64,000 nucleotides of DNA, from assembly GCA_023446155.1 (NCBI GenBank), contig JAEXIT010000020.1, positions 62,001 to 126,000 on the forward strand. Direction: 5' to 3'. A program made the translations under genes and the position numbers. The notes under the pieces are model-generated. The model was not told the DNA's origin and made no database searches. It saw only the letters and a list, made by a program, of their open reading frames with translations. The first letter of the stretch is position 1; every line of letters begins with the position of its first letter. The stretch comes from Bacteroidota bacterium (lineage in GTDB: Bacteria; Bacteroidota; Bacteroidia; Flavobacteriales; Flavobacteriaceae). Positions 43,728 through 51,289 of this stretch are shown in pieces.

Positions 43728-45224
43728 TCAACCATTTTTTTTAATTTTATTTAGTAATGGATATAAAAATTCTAAATAATTCAATTTCAAAAAACGCCCT
43801 GTCATTAAAACTAACATCGCATACAACAACCCTGCTATAATAAGATTTATTAAACTATTCTCAATGGCTGCTATCTTAAGAAAAAAAGTTACTGTAAACA
43901 TAACAACACAGGTGTGCAGTATTATTTTGAGCATCTGAAAAACAGGAAACAATTCATATACTTTGACGTTTAGTCTTTTGCTCACATATACTAAAGCAAT
44001 CATCACTTTTACTATCGATAATGATACCGAAAAAATTGCGAGTGAAATTGGATTATTAAAAATGATCATGATTAAATATCCACCAATCCAAGCTAAAATT
44101 GCAATAAAGGCGTGTAATCCGGAATAGAATTTAGTGGCTCCTAATGACAGCATTAATGGAAAGAAAATAATAATATTAAAAAAATTAAGTACCATATTAA
44201 TTCTAAAATATTGTCCGGACTCAACATAAACATCCGAGTACATTAAAACCATTACTTCCGTAGAAAAAAACATAAAAAAAATAACTATCGGATAGATAAT
44301 CATTGCAGATTTGTTTAACACGCTTTTCCAGGTAACAACTAATTCTTCAACACCTTTATTTTCATGTATAACCCTTGAAAAAACAGGCATTAAAACTACT
44401 GAAGTACTTGTCGTTATCATAGACACTAGAGGCAATTCGATAAAACCATTCGAAAATTCGGCAAAAACGTTTGCACCAAAAAAACGGCTAATATAAAATT
44501 CATCTGCGGCTTTAATAGCGATACCCCAAAAACTGGCGAAAACAAGAGGGATACTATATGCAAAAATCTCTTTAAGCTCCAATTTAGCAGCCTTCGACTC
44601 TACCCCTTTGAAAGGTATTCCTTTAAAGAAATAAGTCATCACAAATATTATCAATGACGCGATTAACCATCCATAAATTGCGATAATATAATTCGCCTTA
44701 ATCAAGATAACAGGAACAACGATAAAAATCAGCATCAATAATCTTGAAAGCGTATTATAAATTGCTAAAAATAAAGTTTTTTTATAGGTCGAAAAGATAC
44801 CTTCAATACCTAATGTTGGTAATAATAACATTGGCATTGGTGAAAACACCTTCAATCCATACGCTAATTTTTCATTTTTTAAAATATCTGCAATGCAACC
44901 TGAAAATAAAAACAAAAAAACCGAAAACAATACTCCTGCCAGAAACAATACTTTACTTATCTTCCAGACGATTGCCTTACCTTCATTTATGTTATATCTG
45001 GGTAAAAAATAAGCATATACTCTTGGTAAGCCCGCAGAAAAAACAATTAACAAGGTAGTATATACATATAGAATTTGTTTATACGTTCCATATTCTGCTT
45101 TATCCAGATATCTAGATAGAATGGCAGCACTTACAATAGAAAGCCCTAAGGTACTTAAACTGCCTAATGCAACCCAAAATACCTGCTCAGTATTACTTGT
45201 CTTAACATTAATACGATTTGACAT
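43728..45224 (-). CDS. Polysaccharide flippase (Wzx-like, MOP superfamily)
   Basis: 498 aa with about twelve to fourteen hydrophobic segments. The early motif LGSLSTLGLSIVSAAILSRY and LDKAEYGTYKQILYVYTTLL, with a YFLPRYN loop, are typical of RfbX/Wzx and polysaccharide_synt proteins. It moves the undecaprenyl-linked repeat unit to the periplasmic face. Together with the EpsG-like polymerase and wzc1-wza1 it gives Region B a complete Wzx/Wzy-type export route, distinct from the ABC route of Region A. Confidence 0.85.
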   Translation of the reverse strand: MSNRINVKTSNTEQVFWVALGSLSTLGLSIVSAAILSRYLDKAEYGTYKQILYVYTTLLIVFSAGLPRVYAYFLPRYNINEGKAIVWKISKVLFLAGVLFSVFLFLFSGCIADILKNEKLAYGLKVFSPMPMLLLPTLGIEGIFSTYKKTLFLAIYNTLSRLLMLIFIVVPVILIKANYIIAIYGWLIASLIIFVMTYFFKGIPFKGVESKAAKLELKEIFAYSIPLVFASFWGIAIKAADEFYISRFFGANVFAEFSNGFIELPLVSMITTSTSVVLMPVFSRVIHENKGVEELVVTWKSVLNKSAMIIYPIVIFFMFFSTEVMVLMYSDVYVESGQYFRINMVLNFFNIIIFFPLMLSLGATKFYSGLHAFIAILAWIGGYLIMIIFNNPISLAIFSVSLSIVKVMIALVYVSKRLNVKVYELFPVFQMLKIILHTCVVMFTVTFFLKIAAIENSLINLIIAGLLYAMLVLMTGRFLKLNYLEFLYPLLNKIKKNG

Positions 45225-45276
45225 TTAATAAATTTTAATTACAATTCTCCATCAATAAAACTATTGTTATGTCCTT

Positions 45277-45867
45277 TTATAAAGACAATCGGTTATTTTC
45301 CCACCATACTGGAAACTGAGTTTTAACAATTTTAGCCGGGGAACCTGCTATAACAACTCCTTCTTCGATAAAGCTCTTATTAACTGTTGAATTGGCTCCT
45401 ATGGTTATATTGTTTGCTATAGTTATATCGCCATACATTATTACTCCTGGTCCAATATAGACATTGTCACCAATTTCAGGCGCTTTTGAGCTTCCTGCAC
45501 TGGCTCCAATATTGACTCCTACATGTAAACGACAATTTTTCCCAACCTTCGCCGCCGGATTGACAACTATAGTTCCATAATGTGGAATTGATAAGCCTGG
45601 CCCAAATACATTTACCGGAATAGAAAACCCTAACTTAAGAGATATTCTTCTATAAGCTATCCTGACAAAAATGAGTTGTATCTTTCCAAAAAGTCCTTGA
45701 TTGGAATTTTTAAGATATTCATATTTGCGCATCAGCTTTATAAACTTCCAAATATAATTGGGAAATAAAAATTCTTTGATTTGATACAAAAATCCCTTCC
45801 CATTGATACTTGAAGCCAATCTATCCTGATTTAGATAGTAATTGTATTCGCTTTTTGTCGTAATCAT
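45277..45867 (-). CDS. Serine acetyltransferase-like hexapeptide O-acetyltransferase
   Basis: 196 aa. The C-terminal left-handed beta-helix has GPGLSIPHYGTIVVNPAA, CRLHVGVNIGASAGSSKAPE and IGDNVYIGPGVIMYGDITI. The His in SIPHYGT and the following HVGVNIG match the CysE-type active site. The N-terminal 80 residues are helical but differ from housekeeping CysE. In such loci these enzymes usually acetylate a sugar hydroxyl. The acceptor is unknown. Confidence 0.78.
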   Translation of the reverse strand: MITTKSEYNYYLNQDRLASSINGKGFLYQIKEFLFPNYIWKFIKLMRKYEYLKNSNQGLFGKIQLIFVRIAYRRISLKLGFSIPVNVFGPGLSIPHYGTIVVNPAAKVGKNCRLHVGVNIGASAGSSKAPEIGDNVYIGPGVIMYGDITIANNITIGANSTVNKSFIEEGVVIAGSPAKIVKTQFPVWWENNRLSL

Positions 45868-45897
45868 ATATTTGTTTCACTATTAGGTATAACAAAA

Positions 45898-47175
45898 TTA
45901 TAACTTCCCGTCAACTTCACCTTCCAATACTCCTTTTACATCATACAACAGACTGTTTTCCTTTAGCAACGTATTCAGATTAGAATTTAAAAATTCCTTA
46001 TGTGCTACTCCTAAAACTACTGCATCGAATTGTTGTGATGGCAATTCATTACTGGTAACCAGTCCATATTCATGTTTTACCTCAGCCGGATTTGCCCAAG
46101 GATCGTATATGCTCACTTCAATACCATAATCGGCTAAAGCCGCTATAACATCAACAATCTTGGTATTACGTACGTCAGGACAATTTTCTTTAAAGGTTAT
46201 CCCCATCATTAACAGTGTCGCTCCATTTACCTGTATTCCTTTTTTAATCATCAGTTTCACTACCTGAGAAGCTACATATTCGCCCATACTATCGTTTAGA
46301 CGACGACCGGCAAGGATGATTTCCGGGTGGTAGCCTTTTTCCTGTGCTTTCTGAGCCAGATAATACGGATCAACACCTATACAATGTCCGCCAACCAATC
46401 CCGGACGAAACGGTAAAAAGTTCCATTTTGTTCCGGCTGCTGTCAAAACTGCCTGTGTATCGATTTCCAGAATATTAAAAATCTTTGCCAGTTCGTTTAC
46501 AAAAGCAATATTGATATCACGCTGTGAGTTTTCAATTACTTTTGCTGCTTCCGCAACCTTTATAGTAGGTGCAAGATGCGTTCCGGCAACAATTACGTTT
46601 TTATATAGTTCATCTACCTTTTGCCCGATTTCCAAAGTAGATCCTGAGGTTATCTTTAAGATTTTCTCTACGGTATGCTCCTTATCTCCCGGATTAATAC
46701 GCTCCGGCGAATAGCCCGCAAAAAAGTCCTCATTGAACTTTAATCCGGATACTTTTTCCAGTACCGGTACACATTCTTCTTCCGTTACTCCGGGATATAC
46801 GGTAGACTCATAGATAACAATATCTCCTTTTTTCAGTACTTTCCCCACCGTCTCACTGGCTTTATACAAAGGTGTCAGATCCGGTCTATTGTGTCTGTCA
46901 ACAGGCGTAGGCACCGTAACAATAAAGTAATTACAATCTTTAATATCTTCTAAATCTGAAGAACAATACAACCCTGTTGAGTTGTGATTTTTGGCCACTA
47001 ATACTCCTTTAAGTGTTTCACTATCCACTTCAAGCGTACTGTCCTGCCCCGAATTTAATTCGGAGATTCGTGCCGTATTAATATCAAAACCAACAACTGC
47101 ATACTTTGTTGCAAATAATCTTGCCAATGGCAAGCCTACATAACCTAAACCTATAACTGCAATTTTATTATCCAT
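45898..47175 (-). CDS. tviB: Nucleotide sugar dehydrogenase, TviB/WbpO type
   Basis: 425 aa. It oxidises C6 of a UDP-N-acetylhexosamine to the uronic acid with NAD. The N-terminal loop IAVIGLGYVGLPLARLFA, TPVDRHNRPDLTPL, the YESTVYPGVTEEECVPVL region and the catalytic Cys in LVGGHCIGVDPYYLA are clear. MMGITFKENCPDVRNTK is the C-terminal NAD/UDP-binding motif. It directly follows the TviC-like epimerase with a 16-nt gap. That pair classically yields UDP-GalNAcA. With wecB nearby, UDP-ManNAcA is an alternative product. Confidence 0.88.
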   Translation of the reverse strand: MDNKIAVIGLGYVGLPLARLFATKYAVVGFDINTARISELNSGQDSTLEVDSETLKGVLVAKNHNSTGLYCSSDLEDIKDCNYFIVTVPTPVDRHNRPDLTPLYKASETVGKVLKKGDIVIYESTVYPGVTEEECVPVLEKVSGLKFNEDFFAGYSPERINPGDKEHTVEKILKITSGSTLEIGQKVDELYKNVIVAGTHLAPTIKVAEAAKVIENSQRDINIAFVNELAKIFNILEIDTQAVLTAAGTKWNFLPFRPGLVGGHCIGVDPYYLAQKAQEKGYHPEIILAGRRLNDSMGEYVASQVVKLMIKKGIQVNGATLLMMGITFKENCPDVRNTKIVDVIAALADYGIEVSIYDPWANPAEVKHEYGLVTSNELPSQQFDAVVLGVAHKEFLNSNLNTLLKENSLLYDVKGVLEGEVDGKL

Positions 47176-47191
47176 TATAACTGATATTTTA

Positions 47192-48160
47192 TTATTTTAA
47201 ATTACTCCAATACCAAGAAACCGCTTCCTTAAGCCCCTCTCTAATTGAAAATTTCGGATTATAATCTAATTTTGTTTTTGCTTTTTCAATACTCGCCAGA
47301 GAATGCGGAATATCCCCTGCTCTGTTCGGTCCATATACCACCTCAACATTGGCTATTTCAGGGTCGTACTCCGATAAAAATTCTTTTAAATAGGTAACCA
47401 GTTCTTTTAAAGTTGTTCGGTCACCATAGGCCGTATTGTATACCGTATTAATTGCTTCCGGCGATGCTGTGATCATTGCCAGCTCATTCATCTGGATCAC
47501 ATTATCGATATAGGTAAAATCTCTGGAATATTCGCCATCACCATTGATCACTGGACTCTCATGCGCCATAAACTGCATAACAAACTTTGGAATCACGGCA
47601 GCATAAGCACCATTTGGATTTTGTCGTCTTCCGAAAACGTTAAAATACCGCAATCCGATGGTTTCCATCCCGTAGGTTTTACTAAAAACATCGGCGTATA
47701 ATTCGTTGACATATTTTGTGATCGCATAAGGCGATAAGGGTTTTCCGATTTTATCTTCGACTTTTGGCAAGGCTTCCGAATCGCCATAGGTCGACGAACT
47801 CGCCGCATATATAAATCGTTTTACTCCGGCATCTCTGGCGGCGATCAACATATTTAAGAATCCGGATATATTGACGTCGTTAGTGGTAATCGGATCGTTA
47901 ATGGAACGCGGTACCGATCCCAATGCGGCCTGATGCAAAACATAATCGGCACCTTCGACTGCTTTTCTACAGGTTTCCAAATCGCGGACATCACCTTCGA
48001 TTAAAGTAAAGTCCGGATTAGTTAGAAATGGTTCGATATTATGACGATAACCGGTCGAAAAATTATCCAGGCAAACAATGCTGTGTTTTTTATTCAGAAA
48101 GTATTCTATAAGATTCGATCCGATAAATCCAGCGCCACCGGTAATCAAAAGTTTACTCAT
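47192..48160 (-). CDS. tviC: UDP-GlcNAc(A) 4-epimerase, TviC/WbpP type
   Basis: 322 aa extended SDR. NAD loop GGAGFIGS (8-15), SSS/T stretch (about 121-124) and the catalytic Tyr145 and Lys149 in SPYAITK. The LRYFNVFGRRQNPNGAYA motif is common to UDP-GlcNAc 4-epimerases. It supplies the galacto-configured sugar for the TviB-like dehydrogenase. It lies 74 nt downstream of the regulator gene, and that gap contains a perfect 12-nt palindrome. Confidence 0.88.
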   Translation of the reverse strand: MSKLLITGGAGFIGSNLIEYFLNKKHSIVCLDNFSTGYRHNIEPFLTNPDFTLIEGDVRDLETCRKAVEGADYVLHQAALGSVPRSINDPITTNDVNISGFLNMLIAARDAGVKRFIYAASSSTYGDSEALPKVEDKIGKPLSPYAITKYVNELYADVFSKTYGMETIGLRYFNVFGRRQNPNGAYAAVIPKFVMQFMAHESPVINGDGEYSRDFTYIDNVIQMNELAMITASPEAINTVYNTAYGDRTTLKELVTYLKEFLSEYDPEIANVEVVYGPNRAGDIPHSLASIEKAKTKLDYNPKFSIREGLKEAVSWYWSNLK

Positions 48161-48189
48161 TTTCTATATTTTTATTAGGATAAACATTT

Positions 48190-48201
48190 TTTAGTACTAA
48201 A
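48190..48201. promoter_or_regulatory. 12-nt perfect palindrome between the regulator and tviC
   Basis: TTTAGTACTAAA is its own reverse complement. It lies in the spacer downstream of the winged-helix regulator gene and about 30 nt upstream of tviC. Short AT-rich palindromes arise by chance, so an operator role is only a suggestion. Confidence 0.25.
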
Positions 48202-48234
48202 GCATTCCCAAACCATTGGTATTCAATTGGCGAG

Positions 48235-48744
48235 TTAATTGTTGCTACCAAAAAGCAACAATCCCTTTTTATCAAAATTATCCGTTAGGATAAACCTTAC
48301 TTTGCGTTTGATTTCTTCTTCAATTTTGTAGGCCAACTGTTCCACATATTCTGCATTGAGTTCTTTTCCTTCCAATACGACTTCTATGGTACCGGTATCC
48401 CTACCCTCGGCATAGTCGCCAATAAGGTATACTTTTTTCACTTCGCCCATTCGCTCCAGTATGGTTGCCACTATTGTATCCAGCCCTATTGTTCGTCTAA
48501 CCACACTTTGCAATAATGAGAAAAGAGGATGACTGGTATTAGCCCGATAGGAAATTGTGTTACGAACAGCTTCTTTTTCGAGATAACCCGCTTCCGAAAG
48601 ATTGTTTAATTCTTTGCGTATTGCATTGGTTGATTCGCTAAATTCTTCTGCTAAACCTCTTAAATGACCATGATTGGCCGCATTTATAAAGAACTTTATC
48701 AATAGCCGTAGCCGGGTTTTAGATGTTATTAAAGATTCTAACAT
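48235..48744 (-). CDS. Winged-helix regulator with C-terminal nucleotidyltransferase-like domain
   Basis: About 169 aa. The N-terminal ArsR-like winged helix starts LESLITSKTRLRLLIKFFIN, with GLAEEFSESTNAIRKELNNL as the helix-turn-helix. The C-terminal half (KVYLIGDYAEGRDTGTIEVV) resembles the core of minimal nucleotidyltransferases but without the full GSxxxG/DxD catalytic set. The start at 48744 is decided by the promoter: the alternative ATG at 48765 lies inside the -7 element. I know this type of small regulator beside polysaccharide genes in Bacteroidota; target and ligand are unknown. It is the first gene after a strong terminator, at the junction of Regions B and C. Confidence 0.75.
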   Translation of the reverse strand: MLESLITSKTRLRLLIKFFINAANHGHLRGLAEEFSESTNAIRKELNNLSEAGYLEKEAVRNTISYRANTSHPLFSLLQSVVRRTIGLDTIVATILERMGEVKKVYLIGDYAEGRDTGTIEVVLEGKELNAEYVEQLAYKIEEEIKRKVRFILTDNFDKKGLLLFGSNN

Positions 48745-48762
48745 ACTTCTATTTATGAGCAA

Positions 48763-48770
48763 CAAAAGTA
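48763..48770 (-). promoter_or_regulatory. -7 promoter element (TACTTTTG) for the regulator gene and perhaps tviC-tviB
   Basis: The complement of 48763-48770 is TACTTTTG, an exact TAnnTTTG match. A TTG lies 15 nt further upstream (complement of 48786-48788), a little closer than usual. Transcription would begin near 48758, just upstream of the ATG at 48744. Confidence 0.5.
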
Positions 48771-48842
48771 CTCGTTATTTTGTAACAACACTATTTTTTT
48801 ACAGAAATTTTAAAAAGTCACAAAATTCATGATTATTCAAAA

Positions 48843-48880
48843 AAAAATGTCTTTCTCAAATACTTAAGAAAGACATTTTT
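48843..48880 (-). terminator. Rho-independent terminator after ugd
   Basis: Perfect 14-bp stem (48843-48856 with 48867-48880; core ATGTCTTTCT) and a 10-nt loop. On the minus strand it is followed by a T-tract that continues into the run at 48839-48842. It ends the wza2-wzc2-wzm-ugd unit and isolates the regulator gene. Confidence 0.85.
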
Positions 48881-48897
48881 GTAGTCTATTTGGATGC

Positions 48898-50289
48898 TTA
48901 CGATCCGATTCCCTGGTAAACGAATCCTATTTTCTGAAGTGCCTCTTTATCCAACAGGTTTCGCCCATCGAAAATAAAAGCAGGCTTTAACATATTGTCA
49001 TAAATCCGTTGCCAGTCGTAGGTTTTAAACTCATCCCATTCGGTTAATACCGCAATGGCATGTGCTTTTTCGGTAGCTGCATACGGATCGTTGGTAACCG
49101 ACAATCCATTTCTATTTTCATCGGAAGTACGGGTTTCCAGGTGATCCAGATCATAAAAAATCTGATCTTCCTGAACTTTTGGATCGTATACCGCAATTTC
49201 AGCACGCTCATTTAACAAATCGTCTGCAACATAAATGGCCGCTGACTCCCTTGTATCGTTGGTATCTTTTTTAAACGCCCATCCCATAAAAGCGATTTTC
49301 TTTCCGGAAACCGTATTATATAAGGTCTGGATAATATTTTTACCAAAACGACGCTTCTGGTGATCGTTCATAATAATCACTTGCTCCCAATAATCGGCAA
49401 CCTCATTTAATCCATACGATTTAGCGATATAAACCAGGTTCAGAATATCTTTCTGAAAACAAGACCCTCCAAAACCAACCGACGATTTTAAGAATTTTGA
49501 TCCGATACGACTATCCATTCCGATTGCTTTGGCAACCTCATTCACATCGGCTCCTGTTTTTTCACACAATTCCGACAAGGCATTGATCGACGACACCCGT
49601 TGCGCCAGGAAAGCATTTGCGGTTAATTTCGATAATTCCGAAGACCATACATTCGTTGTAAGGATACGTTCTTTTGGAACCCAATTGGCATAAATATCCA
49701 CTAACTTCTGAATTGCTTTTTGTCCTTCTTCGGTCGTATCGCCACCAATCAGTACGCGATCCGGCATTAGTAAATCGGCTACAGCCGTTCCTTCTGCCAG
49801 GAACTCCGGATTGGATAAAATCTGGAATTGCACTCCGTTACCGGTGTTATCCAAAATATCTTTAATGGCACTGGCGGTACGTACCGGCAATGTCGATTTT
49901 TCCACAACAATTTTATCGTTTTTAGCGACTCTTGCAATTTGCCTTGCACACAGCTCAATATATTTTAGATCGGCTGCCATTCCTTTCCCAACACCATATG
50001 TTTTTGTAGGCGTATTTACCGAGATAAAGATCATATCGGCTTCATCGATCGCTTTATCAACTTCGGTTGAGAAAAAAAGATTACGCCCACGGCACGAAGC
50101 TACGATATCGCTAAGTCCAGGTTCGTAAATCGGGATATTTTCAACATTTTCATCATTCCAGGCAGCAATACGCTTTTCGTTCAAGTCGACAACTGTTACC
50201 TGTATGTCCGGGCATTTCTGCGCAATAACAGCCATAGTTGGACCTCCAACATATCCTGCACCGATACAGCATATTTTCTTTATATTCAT
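48898..50289 (-). CDS. ugd: UDP-glucose 6-dehydrogenase, eukaryote-like type
   Basis: 463 aa. It makes UDP-glucuronic acid from UDP-glucose with two NAD. ICCIGAGYVGGPTMAVIAQK is the NAD loop. VNTPTKTYGVGKG, KSTLPVRTA, the catalytic Cys in GFGGSCFQKDILNL and AFKKDTNDTRESAAI match the longer, animal-like UGDH form common in Bacteroidota. The product may feed either glycan. It has its own -7 element 82 nt upstream and is followed by a strong terminator. Confidence 0.92.
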   Translation of the reverse strand: MNIKKICCIGAGYVGGPTMAVIAQKCPDIQVTVVDLNEKRIAAWNDENVENIPIYEPGLSDIVASCRGRNLFFSTEVDKAIDEADMIFISVNTPTKTYGVGKGMAADLKYIELCARQIARVAKNDKIVVEKSTLPVRTASAIKDILDNTGNGVQFQILSNPEFLAEGTAVADLLMPDRVLIGGDTTEEGQKAIQKLVDIYANWVPKERILTTNVWSSELSKLTANAFLAQRVSSINALSELCEKTGADVNEVAKAIGMDSRIGSKFLKSSVGFGGSCFQKDILNLVYIAKSYGLNEVADYWEQVIIMNDHQKRRFGKNIIQTLYNTVSGKKIAFMGWAFKKDTNDTRESAAIYVADDLLNERAEIAVYDPKVQEDQIFYDLDHLETRTSDENRNGLSVTNDPYAATEKAHAIAVLTEWDEFKTYDWQRIYDNMLKPAFIFDGRNLLDKEALQKIGFVYQGIGS

Positions 50290-50314
50290 GTAAATGTTCT
50301 GATTATTAAAATTA

Positions 50315-50338
50315 AAACCGCAATGAATTGCGAGGTTT
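50315..50338 (-). other. Leader hairpin between wzm and ugd
   Basis: AAACC-GCAAT (50315-50324) pairs with ATTGC (50327-50331) and GGTTT (50334-50338), ten pairs with a 2-nt loop and a 2-nt bulge. On the minus strand it is followed by a T-rich but interrupted stretch. It lies downstream of the ugd -7 element, so it is in the ugd leader. It could be a weak terminator for wzm transcripts or an attenuator. Confidence 0.35.
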
Positions 50339-50370
50339 ACTTTTGTTTTTGCAACTTTCGAAACCGGCTA

Positions 50371-50378
50371 CAAATATA
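50371..50378 (-). promoter_or_regulatory. -7 promoter element (TATATTTG) for ugd
   Basis: The complement of 50371-50378 is an exact TAnnTTTG match in the 127-nt gap between wzm and ugd. No TTG at the usual -33 spacing was found. It implies a leader of about 75 nt. Confidence 0.45.
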
Positions 50379-50416
50379 AGTGTTATTACCGGAGCTTGCT
50401 ACCTCTGTTGCCGACT

Positions 50417-51289
50417 TTATATTGTATCGATAAAGCTTCTCTCCGTACGATTAAAAATAACCAATCCCAACAGAAAAATAACGATCGTACTTCCAACAGA
50501 ATACAGCAGTCCTAACATCGTAAAGGTTCCCTTACCCAGAAAAGAATATTTGAAAAACTCAAAAATACTGGTTAACGGGTTGATATATACCAGCCAGGAA
50601 TAACCTTCCGGCAACTCTTTAATCACCTGTGAAACCGGATAAATAACCGGCGTAACATACATATACAACGATACCCCAAAAGACACCACAAACGTCAGAT
50701 CCCGATATTTAGTTGTCATTGAAGATATGATCATTCCAAGTCCCAACGATATTAACGCCATCACCAGCAACAGGAACGGCGTAAGTATAACAGTCCATTG
50801 CGGTTCTATTGGTGAGCCCTGCCACATATAATATCCCATTACCACGAGGAATAACAGAAACTGGATTCCGAATTTTACCAGATTGGACACCGTTAAAGCC
50901 AAAGGCATAATAATTCTCGGAAAATAGACTTTCCCAAAAATATTCTGATTGGTTCGAAAGGTTTCGGAAGTCGTTTTAAAACATTCGGAAAAATAAAACC
51001 ATAGTGTATTTCCAGCCAGAGCAAACAGGAAATACGGTATGCCATCCGACTGTAATTTGGCAATTTTAAAAAATACGATAAACTGAATTACAGAAGTTAT
51101 CAGCGGTTGAATTAAAAACCAAAGCGGTCCGAGGATCGTTTGCTTATAGTAGGTTACGATATCGCGTTTTACAAACATCAGTAATAAATCGCGGTATTTC
51201 CATATCTCCCCAAATTCGAATGAAAGCAATCTTGCTTTGGGTGTAATTTCATACAACCATTTTTCCTTATCGGCAGCTTCAGTGCTCAT
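50417..51289 (-). CDS. wzm: Polysaccharide ABC transporter permease (Wzm-like, ABC-2 family)
   Basis: 290 aa. A cytoplasmic amphipathic N-terminus (about residues 20-45, FGEIWKYRDLLLMFVKRD) precedes six hydrophobic segments. LGPLWFLIQPLITSVIQFIV, FPRIIMPLALTVSNLVKFGI and YVTPVIYPVSQVI are typical of O-antigen and capsule exporters. Its start codon overlaps the wzc2 stop by 1 nt (TAATG). No ATPase is adjacent. The only candidate in the window is wzt at 22295-23578, so the transporter genes are split. Confidence 0.9.
   Translation of the reverse strand: MSTEAADKEKWLYEITPKARLLSFEFGEIWKYRDLLLMFVKRDIVTYYKQTILGPLWFLIQPLITSVIQFIVFFKIAKLQSDGIPYFLFALAGNTLWFYFSECFKTTSETFRTNQNIFGKVYFPRIIMPLALTVSNLVKFGIQFLLFLVVMGYYMWQGSPIEPQWTVILTPFLLLVMALISLGLGMIISSMTTKYRDLTFVVSFGVSLYMYVTPVIYPVSQVIKELPEGYSWLVYINPLTSIFEFFKYSFLGKGTFTMLGLLYSVGSTIVIFLLGLVIFNRTERSFIDTI

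Noticed and set aside
48742..48765. Longer start (ATG at 48765) for the winged-helix regulator
   Set aside because: That ATG is inside the -7 promoter element, so it would not be transcribed from it. The ATG at 48744 matches the expected N-terminus.
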